A stretch of DNA of 64,000 nucleotides from Panonychus citri (Eukaryota; Arthropoda; Arachnida; Trombidiformes; Tetranychidae), in assembly GCF_014898815.1 (NCBI RefSeq), contig NW_026515541.1, positions 2,852,001 through 2,916,000 on the forward strand. Direction: 5' to 3'. The translations under genes were made by a program, and so were the position numbers. The first letter of the stretch is position 1, and the number at the start of each line of letters is the position of its first letter. The notes below the pieces were generated by a model. The model ran no database searches. It saw only the letters and a program-made list of their open reading frames with translations, and was not told where the DNA came from. Below, piece by piece: positions 13,198 to 27,500 of this stretch.

Positions 13198-14762
13198 ATG
13201 GTTACAATGATTGTGACAAATTTTCCCCGACTCTTGATCTCTATAAGTTGTTTTCTTTTAACAATTAACTTAATTGTTCCAGTATTTTGTCAAACAACAT
13301 CCGATTCCACTGAATTAGGTGAAAATGATTCACTCAATGCTTCATCTGTTGATTATGTCACCCTAAGATCTGTCATCATAATCTTAAACGAAGGTCTATC
13401 AACTCCACCTTCAACCTTTTCCCATATTGATCCCTATCTAAGACCAGAATTTTGGCCTGACGGTGTTGAACAATTAACCGCAACTGGTAAATACAAATTA
13501 TACAATTTAGGTAAATCATTTCATTCGAGGTACGATCGTTTCCTAACTGATAGTCCGCGTGAGGTTCATGCCCGAAGCGGAGATAAAGACAATAACATTG
13601 AAGGTTCGCTTGTCTTTCTTCACGGAGCTTACAAAGCTCGTGGTCATTGGAAATATGGATCAACCGATTACCTTCCGATCGCCGTTCATACAGTGCCAAC
13701 GAAATACGATTGTGTAAGTATAAGAACCCAACAAAAACCAGACAATAACCCGATTCCAGGTACAGGTAAACTCTTACTCTATGGTAAAGTTAACCTTCAA
13801 GTGCTCATGTACCCACTTCCTAGAATCTTATACTTGATTTATTTTTCGTTTTTTTCTAAATTCTAAAATTTTTTTTCTCTTTCTTTCTATTGTGACAATC
13901 AACTGATTCGTAGATGCTTTCAACTCATTGCTATTGTCCAAAAGTGAACACTGTTATTCAAGATCTATTAAGTTCAAGCGAATGTGAAAGTTTGAAAAAA
14001 CAATTTGCCTCAACATTGAAATTGGTTGAATCTAAAACTGGATTAACCTCATTTTGGAATCAAATTGATTATATTGAAACAGTTTTGTTACAAGTAATGT
14101 TAAAATCAAAGATTCCATCATGGATCACCCCTGGTGTAATTGAAGATTTTAACGATTTAGGCAACAGTTTCCATTCAATGGCGACCGCGTATCCCGATAT
14201 GTTGAAGCAAATGGTTGGACCGATTTACTCAGAACTAACCGATAGATTGAAATCAATTATAAAACCAACACCTCGTTCATCGGTTCAACAAAAACCTCGA
14301 CTTCTAGTTTATTCAACGTTAACACCGATCATGTCTTCAGTTGCTTACCATTTAGCCGGTGTTAACGGGGTCATTCCACCTCCAGGGTCGATCTTTATTC
14401 TTGAACTTTACGAGGAACCAGGATTAGCTTATGCCGTTAAAATGTTTTACTGGAACGATACCGATTCTCATCAACCCAATCTCGTTTATCCAAATTTCGT
14501 TACATCATCATCATCATCATCATCTTCTTCTTCTTCTTCATCATCACCATCAGTACCTCTTAATGATCTCTTAAATCATATGTCCACCCTAATGGAATCC
14601 GATTGGCCAGCCTATTGTGGACTTGGCGGTTCGATTGATACTGGTCTTGATACACTCTCAATGATCTTAATTATTATTCTTATTGTTGTATTTGCTTCAG
14701 TTGCATTTACTATAATCATGATTGTGAAAAAATCACGATCAGGTTATGTTATCTTCAAGTAA
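13198..14762 (+). CDS. Histidine acid phosphatase-like membrane protein, catalytic residues lost
   Basis: Two exons, 13198-13713 and 13914-14762, joined in phase 0 at TGT|GTAAGT, give 454 residues. The start is set at the second ATG, which opens a clean signal peptide (residues about 1-31); an upstream in-frame ATG at 13123 would add 25 residues. The histidine acid phosphatase (ACP2/ACPP-like) fold is recognisable from the FWPDGVEQLTATGKYKLYNL block, VHTVP, and a late ILELYEE block. The active site is gone: the RHGxRxP motif reads NEGLSTP (residues 64-70), the RSTDxDRT block has lost its second Arg, and the C-terminal HD reads LT (about 308-309). A poly-Ser run of about 14 residues precedes a C-terminal membrane helix and a short tail KKSRSGYVIFK, whose GYxxF pattern resembles the lysosomal acid phosphatase sorting signal. 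It is inferred to be a lysosomal pseudoenzyme. Confidence 0.8.
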
Positions 14763-17174
14763 CTTTGATGATTTATCATCATCAACTATCAATAAGTGTC
14801 ATATTTTTTTCTGTAATCGTAATTAAATTGCTCCTTGGGGGTTGATTTTGATACTTGTTAATTTACAATAATTCAATTATTAAATTGGTATTATGATTTA
14901 ATACTACAAACTTTAACGGTCTTAGTTGTTTTCATTCATACAATGATCGTATTTCAAGTTGAATAGGATAACAGTTACAATTGATATTCCCTTTCATTCA
15001 TAAAATTACACGAGAAAAGAACGAGAAAAATGATGAGTATTTCCAAAGATCCATGTCGAGATTTCGTCTTCCATTAGTTATTAAAATTAATGAACATTTC
15101 GAAATCTCTGTTTCTTTTTATTCTAAACTCAACATGTTCATGGGATAATCTCTCTCAAGGTCATTTGAAGGGGGGAAAGTGAAGTTCCATGAATGAGTCT
15201 CAATGAACTTTCGCAAGTTTCGTCCAAAACTCGAACTCAAATTCTGAGTCCTAATGATTAGTAGTTTTGACGAAAAAAAAACTTTAATGAAAATCTTTAG
15301 TTTAAAGGGAACTTATTTATACAACTTTCTCTCTAAATTGAATCAAATTAACGATTAATTAAATTACAGACAATCAACTTAATAGAAATCAGAATAGTTT
15401 CCGGTTAACAAAATGATTAAATATCATCTCAAGGTTATTTGAACATCCTAAGTGATTAACAATCGCGTGAATCAATGATTATTGTAAATCTAATCACAGA
15501 CAATTTGATCATCATTATAATTGTTATTAAAACTTTATGGATGATCAGTTAATTATTACTGTTTCTCATTTAGTAGCATTTACTTTCCCAATGATTATCA
15601 ATTCGTTTGTTAATCATCTTTAATCATAATGTTATTTATGGTATCAATTGTTGTTATATTTTCCCTTTGATTGTTGATCAACAATTGATTGTCCAAAGGG
15701 ATGGAAACACAATCCATGAAATCATTATAAGAAAACTGGACACACCCAAGGAGATGTTACTTTTTTGGTATGTTATTGAATTGGAATCGCCAGAACGACC
15801 TGAAAACTTAATTGTTGAGTAAATTGTTTAACCATAACATCACAATTGATTGTAACAATTAAAGATGGCGAGGAAAAAAAAGGAATCAAGGATTGGTTAG
15901 ACTCGCTCGGGTCCGATTGTTAATCGACAAGGACATTTGAAAGCTTAATTGTAAATAATTAAGACTCACCTTTCGGAAGATTAAAAGTCCAATACCTTGA
16001 TTATAATTACAAAATGTATTAGTTATTAACTTATTCATTACTAAATCATTGATTGTAATCAAGTTAATCTCTCAACACCAACGCGTTCAAATTAATACAA
16101 TGACAACAAAGAGATAGATTTTCATTAAATCCAATGTTGATTACGAACAAAAATGTTCAAGATTAACCATGTTGATGATAATCAAATCACCCACTGGATT
16201 TGAAATGATTAACGTTTATATTAAAATCAGGACAATATCAGGAATAGTGTTTGTAATGATTAAAATCAATAGATTCATTGATTTCACTTCATATCAATCT
16301 GATTATTGACTTAAAGTGTTCCAATCTAAATTTAGAGAGTAAGGACAACAAAAAGAAGTTTAAAAAAATAAGATGAAAATAAACAAACACAAAACCATCT
16401 TCATCTTTATCTTCATCATTTCCATGAGCATCCTCATCATCAGCTTCCCTTTTCTCATCCTTATTTTCATCATGAATGAGAAAAAAAAAATCCGCATCAA
16501 CTTGACTTCTGGTCACCTAATAACTTTTGGGTTACTTTAAAACGGAAAGTGGGAGGAATCACTTTTATTGTAATTTACCAAGATGATGATGATGATGATG
16601 ACGAGCTAGAAGGCTGATGTTTGTTGATGATGAGGGAGCAATGGAGAGAGAGAGAGAGAGAGTGGAAAACAAGTTAAGTGAGAGTTTGATGAGGATGGAA
16701 AACCAGACAAGCCTTTAGAGATCGAACAGAATCACCAACGAGTAACAACTAATTATCTTCTTCTTCTTTTTTTTTGTTCTTCTCTGTGTTGAATTTTCTT
16801 CGCAACAATTTAGTTGATTTAAGTGATTTTCTCTCTCACTTGTTGATTTCCTGCGATTCTCTTAAATTGTTCCAGTTTCCAAATTGATTTCGTTCTCTCC
16901 TCGTGATAATCAAACGTTTTCGCCTTCGCGCTTCTCATTTTCTTAATCATAATACTTTGAATCGTTTTCGGAATCAGTTTAACTTTCGTGCTAATTAACT
17001 TTCGTTATCTTTTTCTGTCCATTTTGGTGTTTGTTTTGTTTTATGTGTTTACTGATCATTTTGTTTTCTTAATCATCTCCCTCAGTTGTTGATTAAAACC
17101 AACACTGAGCTTTAATCTAAATTATAATTTATGTTGATCTCAATTAACACCAATCCAATTACCACCAAGATTTA
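14763..17174. other. Intergenic region, 5' flank of the neprilysin-like gene
   Basis: AT-rich DNA without a supported gene. A GATGAT run lies at about 16583-16602 and a GA run at about 16643-16661. The stretch 16740-17174 is pyrimidine-rich with scattered short purine blocks and probably contains the 5' UTR of the downstream peptidase. A 71-codon open frame at 15607-15822 was considered and not accepted. Confidence 0.5.
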
Positions 17175-20100
17175 ATGTCCACTCCTGTTACTGATTTAAA
17201 CCAGAATCCTGTTGATAGTAAGACTACAACAGGTTTCAATAGGTAAGAAACTTAATCATTTAACTTAATTGTTTACTCGTCATCAACTTACCATTCAATC
17301 CTTTTGCTTTACTTTTCTCTTAATTGTCACAATTAAGGTTCGATCAACGTAATCGGAAAAATTTACGAACCATTGGCCATCGTTTAATTACAATTACATC
17401 AATTTTATGTCTTTTCCTATTAATTTTGTATATCATTTTACACGAACACAAAGGTAAGACTTTTAATTTTTAAACAATCAATTAATTGAAAAAAATTAAC
17501 AACAACAATTAGTAGTGATTGAGAATTTATTTACACTCAAATGATTGAGATTTTGCCCTCGGGGCTTTTTAATATTTCCATTGGTTTAATTGTGTTGTTG
17601 TGGTTCGTCTTTGGAATTTTTGATTTACAATTTAATCAAATGATTATCATGATTACATGTAATTTAGTTTTCATGATGTGAATTGATATTTTAATTAACC
17701 ATCAAGGATGAAATTTTTTCACAATTTAGGTTGATGATTAGTTTCATATTAAACAGCAATTAGTTAACACTGACAAGAGTCAGTAACTTTAATTTGATTT
17801 TCTTAATGATGTTTATTGTCAAGATGATTACGAAAAGACAAATCAATCAAATTAATTGTTCATCACTATCTCTTAAATTTGAGTGTACAATTAGCTGAAT
17901 TATTAATACAATTGTAACAATTTAACTAATTGTGATTTGATTTTCAAGGTATCGGTGTTAGTTAATTGTGTAGGTTGATGTTAATTTAACCCAAAAGGTT
18001 AAATCACTCGTTTAAATAATCAAATGAATGAGAATTGAAAATTAGTGTTAATTGTTACCAAAAAAAAATCCAATGGAAAATTTTAGATTGTAAATCAACC
18101 AACAACAATGGAAAGAAAATTTAAATCACAATTAGTTGATTGTTAGCTTGATAATAGTTAATCAATTTCTCGTCTAATGATGAGATAACTGGTTTTTGAG
18201 GGTTTTTAACATCATTTGTTGATTGTAATTAAGGAGGAAAAGTTTAATCACAATTAAATCACCTTGAAGTTCAATAAAAAAAATCAACAATGTTAAAAAT
18301 AAATTGTTAAGGTAATCAATTAATCTTGATCAACTATCCATCTTAATTGGTTAGTTAAATGTTAGATCTACAATTTGATCAATTAGTTTTCATTATCTCT
18401 CAATGTTGACCACAGTCCATTGATTGTAATAATTAAAGTAATTGTTAACATCTCCTTTCACTTGAATCTTTTCACGATTTGTTAATTGTTGATATGATCA
18501 ACTACTTGTTGAACTTTTCCCTTTAACTTAAATTGTTTTTGACAATTTGCTAATTATAAACTCCTACTCTTAGGTAAAAGTTTTGCCTTTAATTACAATT
18601 TAAACATCAATTTACTCAATTGATTATTTTCGTGATGAGTGTTAAGTTTTATATAAGAATAAACAAAAAAAAGTTACCTGAGTTAATTGTTACTCAATTG
18701 TTGACTGATTAAGTGTTTGCAATCAATTGGACGAGAAAATATTTCAAGAGATTGATCATTAAATGGGACAATTAGCTTTAATTATGATGTTTCAATAGAT
18801 TGTGATTAAATTTTCACAGCGATTCTGAACTTTTCACTTTACAACAATTAGCTTTGAGATTTTAATTCAGTTGATATTGTGGTCATGAATGATTAGTGAT
18901 GATTAGAGTTACTGATGATATTTAATTGATAGTTAACAACAGCTACAAGTTGATTAAGGTTCATGATTAGTCCTGATTATCCTAGTTATCCTTGATTGTG
19001 ATTAGATTTCGAGCCTTTTTCTCATGTGTTTATTACACTTCACGCTTTTCAATTTAAACCATTGGGCAAATCAAATTGATTGTTAATCTGCATATACAAT
19101 TATGTAAACCTCTAAATTGTTTTACTCTGAGATAATCATCATTACAATTAAACAGTTAATTGAAATTATTTGCAAGTCTAAAATAAGTAAACAGGTAAAT
19201 TGTTTGTTGTTACCTGTTGATAAAATCAAGGCCAGAAAAACAAATGATAGACCGATGAAGGATCTTGATAATCAATTAAATAACCTTAACAATTAGATGT
19301 TGTCAATCCCAACAATTTGATTGTATTTTCAATTCTAATTTAAATTGATGTTCTTTCTGATGATGATGATGATGGTGATGGTGATGGTGGTCATTGATTG
19401 ATTATCGGCTAAAAGAAGAAGCCAAAAGTGATTAGTTATTCATCGTTATATCTGATAATCATAACTAATCCCTAAAGTTTTCAAGGATTATTATTACACG
19501 ATTGTACTTACCTTTTTGGTTAATCTCTAATTGTTGTTGCTGATTGTAAACGATAGTAATTACAATTTACCTTTACGAAACAATAAGAAATCAGAAAAAA
19601 AGCCGAAAAATATAAAATTTTTAAATCTTTTCCGTAATTTTCAAAAGTCTAATGATCACAATTTAACTTTAATCAACTTTTGTTTTTCTTTTCTAATCTT
19701 CTTATTAATTTGTTAATTGTTACAATTAAAGATGATTCTCAACCACCATTAGGTGTATGTTTAACTCAAGGATGCGTTGAAGCAGGTAAGTTGTTAATTG
19801 TGATTAAGATTTAACAGTTTTCCATTTGTTATTCAAATCTAATCCGATTTTGTTTCTCTCTCTCCCTTTTAATTAATACTAATCTGATTATCTTAATCTT
19901 AGCATCAATCTTAATCAATAGTCTTGACACTTCCGTTGATCCATGTGATGATTTTTATCAATTCGTTTGCGGTGGTTGGATTAATGAGACGATCCTTCCG
20001 CATGGGAAAAATAGGATTGGGACATTAAACAGAATGCAAGAAATTGTTAATAACAAATTAAGAGGTTCGATTGTGATTCTTTTTATTTTAATTGTTGTTA

Positions 20101-23100
20101 AGCCAAATGAATTTTCAATGAGAATTAATTCCCGTTTTCTTAATTAGTGGATATTAATCATCTCGCTGATGGTGGACGACGATTAAGACGAAACTCCTAC
20201 GAGACGAAGTTGATCAACTTTTACAAGACTTGCATCAATGTTGGTAAATTGCATCACGAGACCGACTTTTTGATTTTCGAAAGAAAAACTTTTTCTTTCG
20301 AAAATTTCGTTTCCACTGAATTGATTTTCTATTAATTCATTATTTTTACCTTTTCTTCAATTAGAGGCGATTGAATTGCGAGCCAATCAAATATTTGTTA
20401 ATATTATCAATTCATTCGGTGGTTGGTTGAACCAAGCCAAAGAAATTGATCGAATTCAGCCCGATATTGCCGACATAATGTTAAAACTAAAAGATTTTGG
20501 TGCTAATTTTAATTTTCTAATCGCCATAGATGTTGGCCCAGATCTTAAAAATACTTCCAACAATATAATAGCTGTAAGAATCTATCAAATGGTCACTTCG
20601 AACTCTATTGATCTAATTTGTTTATTTCTTTTCCTCTTCGTTTAGATTGACCAAGCTGAACTTGCTCTCAAACATAAAAGCCTTTACATTGATGAAACTT
20701 ATCTGATCAGCTACACTAGTCTCATTTACTCAATAGCAGTTAAGTTGGGCTATGAGGTAACACCGCAAATGCAATCAGATATTGAAGAAATCACAAAGTT
20801 TGAGATGTTCCTTGCTCAGGTCAGACAATTAACTCTCATTGTAATCAATCAAATGTCCAATTGTTCAATTTTATTAATATTTTACAGTTTATGACATCAG
20901 CTGATGAGCGACGTGACTATTCAAAGGTCTACAAGAAGATGACCCTGTACGAGCTTCAACTCATCTCAGGAAATGTAAGAACAATCAATCAAATGAAACA
21001 GAAAATGGAGAATCACAATTAACCTCAATCAAATTTCTTTACTAGATTAATTGGTATAAACTATTAAGTGGCCTAGTCAATCGTAATCTCAGTTCAGACG
21101 AACTGATTGTTGTTTTCGATATAAAATTTATTCGAAATCTTAATGATTTCATACCCAAATTGCGACCAACGTGAGTAGTTAATTATTGATGTTTTCTCAC
21201 GTACGAAAATGTAATTAACTTGATTGTTCCCTCAGGATGCTTCAGAATTATATCGTTTGGCGGGTTATCTATGAACTGATGCCTTATTCATCCAAAGAAT
21301 GGAGAGATAGTTACAACATTTTCCATGAAGGGACGAAATCGGACAAACCTCGATGGGAAGAGTGTCTCGATTACATGATGGACCAGGGGATGGACGTCGC
21401 TCTCTCAAGTCTCTATGTCAAGAATCATTGTGATCCGGAAACAAAGAAAATGGTAAGAGAGTGTAAGTCGAAACAACTAACAATCAATCCGAGGAAAAGT
21501 AAATTGGGAAAAAGTATTACAATTGACCTCAAGTTTTGAAAGAAAATTTTGAAAACTGGTCAATATCAAGTGGACATTAGTTTTTACAAATACTTTCCCA
21601 AGGAGAACAAGTTAATTGCTGTTGAAGAATTAGATTTGTTTTTACAATTCAAAAGATTGAATCATCAAATTGATTGAGGCAAATCAACAAGATTCTGTCA
21701 CAAGAAGGAAGAAATCAAAACAATGATTCCAATTGTTATTGTGATTGAATAACTTTTCTAATTGTTAATTAGTTGAAGACTTAAACTTACAAACCTTGAC
21801 AACAATTTAGTAAATGATGATCATGGTGATGAAGATCAATATTGTTGTTATTTTGACCTTAAAACATTTAAATGATTTTTTTTCTTGTATGCAACAATAA
21901 TGAATTGTTAATTTTTCCTTCTCGAACAATTAACTTAATTGTAATTGGCATTTTAACTTTTCCATCAATCAGGCTACCATGGCTTTCCAGTATATTAAAG
22001 ATGAATTTGTTGGGATTCTTGAAAGTATTGATTGGATGGGAAATGAAACCAAATTAATGGCGTTGAAAAAGGTCAAATCAATGGACGCGTATATCGCTTA
22101 CCCTGAACAGATACTGAATCAAACGTTGGTTGATCAGTTTTATGAAACTGTAAGTGGATAATTTTGCTATTGATTAACGGCAATTAATTGATTTTTTTCC
22201 TTCATCTTTAGCTATCAATTGATACCAACGATTTTTCAGTGAACATTTTGAATCTAAAACGTTGGAACAAAGAACGAGATCTCAGTCAATATGGACAAAA
22301 AACTTCTCAAATGTAAGTATTGATACATAGAGGATGAAGTTGAAATATCGATTAGAATTTGATTAATTGATTGATTTTACTATTTAGTTGGTGGAAACAA
22401 AGTCAACCGGCGATCGTCAATGCTTTTTATAATCCATTGGAAAATAAGATTCAGCTTCCAGCCGCTTTACTACAGGGAGTGTTTTTTGAAAAGGATCGAC
22501 CTTATTACCTTAATTTTGCCTCTTTCGGGTTCTTGATCGGCCATGAGATCACCCATGGGTTTGATGAGAGAGGTAAACAGTTTGATGAAACGGGAAATCT
22601 TCAGGATTGGTGGGATTCTGAGACCGATTCCAAGTTTCGTAAAAAAATTCAATGTATGATTGATCAATATGATAGTTATTACGTTGATGAACTGAATATA
22701 ACTCTTAGTGGTGATTTGAGTAAAGGTGAAAACATGGCTGATAATGGTGGACTCAAATTAGCGCTCAAGGTAAATTGAAGATATTGAGTTAATATTCAAT
22801 TAGATTAATTCTGAATCCGTTTGTATCTTTCAGGCTTATGAATCCTGGTCAAAAGGACACCCACAAGAACCACCGCTTCCTGGATTATCATTCACTCCTG
22901 ATAAATTGTTCTGGATCGGAGCTGCAAATGTAAGTTTTTTAAACTTGAACAGTTTATTAGATTGTTCAATGAATTTTTTTTCATTTTCATACAGTTTTGG
23001 TGCGAGAAACAAAGTAAATTAGCTCTACAAAATCAATTACTCCGTGACGAACATAGTCCAGGAAAATTCAGGTAATTCTCATGTAATTTTACTTTGTCAG

Positions 23101-23247
23101 AGACAAATATCTAATATGAATTTATTTTCTTCTATCAACCATCTTAGAGTAATCGGCCCAATGTCCAACATTCCAGAATTTTCGGCAAGTTTCAATTGTC
23201 CGTTAGGATCAACGATGAATCCAATTCGAAAGTGTTCAGTTTGGTGA
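17175..23247 (+). CDS. Neprilysin-like M13 zinc metallopeptidase, 16 exons
   Basis: Exons: 17175-17242, 17338-17453, 19732-19785, 19903-20064, 20148-20243, 20365-20573, 20646-20819, 20888-20974, 21046-21170, 21236-21452, 21973-22149, 22212-22312, 22388-22769, 22834-22929, 22995-23071, 23148-23247. All phases close and give 746 residues, the usual M13 length. It is a type II membrane ectopeptidase that cleaves small peptides. A short cytoplasmic N-terminus is followed by a signal-anchor helix (residues about 38-56), then the M13 N-domain start DPCDDFYQFVCGGW. The catalytic part shows VNAFY (539-543, substrate binding), the zinc motif HEITH (581-585), the third ligand and partner in ENMAD (643-647), and the terminal CSVW. 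These match human neprilysin numbering closely, so the enzyme should be active. The exon 4 donor (G|GTTCG) is weak. Which M13 subfamily member it is cannot be said. Confidence 0.93.
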
Positions 23248-24552
23248 AGATAGAAAAAAAAACCAATTGATTCACATGAAGACAAAATGATCAACCATTG
23301 TCACCATCTTAATGTAAACCCTCATGAACTTTGATTAACTTGATTGTATTTACGATTTTCAAATTAAATGAATCAAACACTTCTCGCTACTAAATTGATG
23401 AAGGCCAAATTAATCAAATTAGATTCATTTTCATCAAGTTGATTCATTGAGTATGATGATGTTCATGTGTTTCATTTATCACCTTATTTGATTTACTGTT
23501 AACATTTCAAGATGATCGGAAATCTCATCTCGTTCCTAATTAGAAAACCTAAGAAGATCATTTCTGTTCACCTTTGAAATTACATATTTCTACACGATTA
23601 TGAGACTATCATGTACATGTTTTGATAATTGGAATGATTTGCCAATGATCCCTGAAAAAAGCGGAAATCGGCCGAGTCTCTTCCGAACTTCCCAACAATC
23701 CGATTTTGGTCAAGACATTTCTCCACCATTCCTCTCGTCCATCTAATGTTATAAAAAAATGATCGAGTTCATGTCAGTTAACCTTCATCTCAATCATTGT
23801 TTTCATTTAATCTATTAATAGTTTTATGATTATTTATTCTTCTAAAGATATTTGACCAGAGACCAGTTTCGAATCAATTTGATCGTGATTATCTCTATTG
23901 TTTACCTGATAAAATTAATAAGAAGCTCTGAAATAAGCTTTCACCCAAACCCCGAAAACTTGTCCAGTATTTTTTACATGACCATTTAAATTTGCTCAAC
24001 TTTTTCTGTTGAGATAATAATAATATTCTGATACTAGTGATGAAAAAATAAAGTTCCGCAAGGTTAATTCGTACCAACCTGATACATAGCAATTTAACAA
24101 TAAAAAGAAGTAGAAAAATTGAAATCTGATTGACTAACGATCTTCAAATCGTAACAAGTTTACAAACGAATCCAAATCTCAGTCACATGGTTCGAAATTC
24201 GATTCCAACCAATAGATGGCGCTCACTGTTCTCGAGTATTTTCTCTGTTCAATTCATCTTTTTTTCTTTCAATCATCAGCAACAATCAGAATTAATTTTA
24301 ATTCAGTTAACTAAAAAGCAACGTTCTAAAGTGTAGATTAATTGTGAATCTTCATCAATGAAAATCGTATCTTCTTGAGAGTAACATTTCTAATATTTAA
24401 TTCCTTATAAGAAACAATTGTCACCGTTATAAAGAAAAACCTTTTTTTTTTGTTGTTTATGTTTTTTTCCTCTGTTTCCATTTTGTTATACAATTTATTT
24501 CTCCAATTAAATTGGTTGTCAATCAAATTTAAATCAACCAACATTAACCATA
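23248..24552. other. Intergenic region between the neprilysin-like and TTC39-like genes
   Basis: 3' flank of the peptidase followed by the promoter of the TPR gene. It is non-coding as far as can be seen. A somewhat GC-richer patch lies at about 23650-23745. A CTCF-like word lies at 24213-24224. Confidence 0.5.
24213..24224 (+). promoter_or_regulatory. CTCF-like motif (TAGATGGCGCTC)
   Basis: A word close to the arthropod CTCF core (AG(A/G)TGGCGC), about 330 bases upstream of the TTC39-like start codon. It matches the minus-strand site at 12752-12764 in the shared TGGCGCT core. It could also be a generic core-promoter word. Confidence 0.25.
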
Positions 24553-27500
24553 ATGTGCTCCACAATTAGGCCGGAAAATGTTCACAGCCATCAATTGGAC
24601 TCCAACAATGATTCAGATGAAGAGGTTAGTTTTAAAAAGCCAATTTGTAAATGAGATGATTTTGTGTTTATAAAATTATCCTAATTGTTGATTGTTTATC
24701 ATAACTTACTCTTGATTAGTTACAATCTGTGTCTCTCGCTCTTTGATTGTTTCTTTATCCTGATAATCAATTATCGTTAATTACTTTAAATCAGAGTGTC
24801 TCAGTTATATTCAATTCGATTGTCATGTTGGTTTCAATTTATCAATGATCAACAATTGCTTCCGAAAGTTAATTGTTACATTTGATCAGATATATTGTTA
24901 CTTTTGTTTTTCTCGCTCTCTCTACTCAATCAGATTATAATTTCGTCATCAAAATTAACTCTTAATCAGTTCAATCTGATTATATTCATTTCTTTCCCCA
25001 TGATGATTACAATTGTTATCGTTACAAAGTGAAGCTGAAAATTTCATGAGGAAAATTATGTTCACAATCAACAACAATTCTAATTATTATTTTATAATTT
25101 TTTCTTCTTCTCTAAATCTCCAATAATCAAGGTTAATCAATAGTTAATTTCAATCATTACAATTCACTATTTTCCGGCCAATCAGTTAATAATAATGAGA
25201 AAATGAAAAATTGTTAATGTTTAAATTGCTTAAGGTAACAATCAATTTGAAATAATAATTAGCCTGATTGCTGGTTGAAGGTAAACAATTTATCGTTCAC
25301 AGTTTTGATCATTAATAGTCTGGTCATTGATTAAATACAGTAAATGGTTAATTAAACTGATTGAAACAATCAGCTGACAAATTATGTTTTTCATCAAAAC
25401 CATCATCAAGTTAATTATGATAATCATAGTTGATTAAATGTCTATTCCTAATAGTTTATTAATGTTTAATTGTTTGAATTATGTTAATTGTTACCTCATT
25501 CCCTCACCATTTCACCTTAATTGTTAGACTGCAGTAAAACACTTGATTCCAGTCCATTGATTACAATTAATATTAGATAATCAGAAAGAAAAGTAATTCC
25601 AATATTTGAATTGATTAACCATGACAATGTTAATCACTATGATTAGAAAATTCAATTCTGTTAACAATTAATATCTTATTTCAAATTAACCAGCAAATAA
25701 AAAGCTTCAGGCTATGGGATTTTTAAATTATCACACTACAATTTAGCTCATCATCATCAGTTAATTATCCGTCTCTTTAAATCACTTCAATGCCAAAAAT
25801 TAACATTAATCGAATTGCTGATTTTCCCAAAATCACAATTACAATCAATTCAATTGCATAATAAAATCTATTCAACTGTAATTCAATTGATTAATCAACA
25901 GTCAATCAACTTAACTTTCGATCATCACAATCAAATTTGATGATGACAACATTAAACACTTTCAACAATCAGCTCTCAATTAGTTTCCTAATTATGTAAA
26001 CAACTTGTTCATCTCATTCATTGTCCCCTTTAACTGATCACAATTAAAACTAATCACTAATTGTTTCAATCGCAGATATTTGAAGATGCAAATGAACAAC
26101 TTGACGTTGACCTTAACGGCAACAATGGGTAAGTTAATTTAACTGGATTTCCCTTTTTCTTCAACAATTTAAATAATCATGAAAAACTGTGATTAACTGA
26201 AAACGGATAAATTGTTGACTTGATTATCAAGTTTCTTTGTATTATTATCCTTAAATCACCGTACAAAGACCTGAGGTTGAATTGTTATTGATTGTTAACA
26301 ATCAAAGTGTTAATAACATTCAAATATAAATAGTAACATAAAGTACTGTTCAAAATTAACAATTGATTGTAATCTAAATTGTTGCGGAAATAAGGAAATA
26401 AAAAAGCAACAAGATTATTATTGGAAAATTTTACCTGGGACAATTTAACAGGTTTTGGTTGATGATCTGTAGTTAATAATTTACAAATTGTTTGGTCAAT
26501 CACCGATTAAGTTTATATTTAAATCTTACAATTTAAATTGTGAGATTATTAAACTAACCATTGTTTGTTTAAATTTCTCTCTCTTTGATTTGGTTAGTGA
26601 CTCTTTACTTAAGGAAAAACAATCAATCAAACTGACCAGCGCTGATATGGATCTCATTTTACGTGAATGTCGAGCTCATGTTGACCTGTTCATGAACTAT
26701 CAGTTCGATGAGGCCATGAAATCGTGCGAATCTAAACGGGATCAATCGTTTGTCTTTGAATGTGGAACAGCAGCTTTATATGCAATCAGAGCTCTTTTCT
26801 CAATGGAAGAAGTAATTAACTGGTTCTTCTTCTTGATTAACTTTTTAATTTCTCTTGATTGTTGTTATTTTTTTACCCTCTGTAATTGTAGCCGATTCTG
26901 GATGAAGCCTTTGCTAAGATTGAACGAGCCATGGATGTTATTGATCGTTCCCGTCGAAAGACAAGTTTGGTCTCAAAGCTTTGGGGATCGATTAATGCTG
27001 CTAGTTACTCAGAAGGTACATAGATTGATTTAGTTAATTGTCACAATTAGTTATTAATATTACCTTTTATTTACTCCAGAGGAATGTCACGCTGAAATGA
27101 TGTACGCAGAGCTTAATATTGGCTGGATCTTATTAGCGGTTCTAAGAGCTAAAACCTTTTCGACTTTATTAAAAGTGGTTATGAGACTTAGAGAAACAAT
27201 TTATATTTACAGGTAATTTGTAAGATTAATTGTTGAATCTCAATTGTTGTTAAATTGATTCTATTTTTCATTCTTAGAAAATGTCGAAAAATTTTAGAAG
27301 AACGAGAAAACTGGTTAACTCCTTATACGAAGAAAAATTTCGAAGCTGGTCTTCGAATTGGGTCAGGATTCTTTAATCTGGTAACTGATACTCACTAGTT
27401 ACTTTAGTATTTGGTTGATTATGTTCACTAATTAGTTAATTTACTGTTTATTTTCCAGGCGATTTCGTACATTCCAGCTCGAGTTCTAAAATTAATCGAA

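Noticed and set aside
15607..15822. 71-codon plus-strand frame with a protein-like C-terminal half (IHEIIIRKLDTPKEML)
   Set aside because: No family match, no convincing signal or splice partners, and it lies alone in AT-rich intergenic DNA; transcription data would be needed to reconsider it.
16289..16516. Asp/Glu-rich minus-strand frame
   Set aside because: Low-complexity product of a CATCTT-type repeat; no domain.
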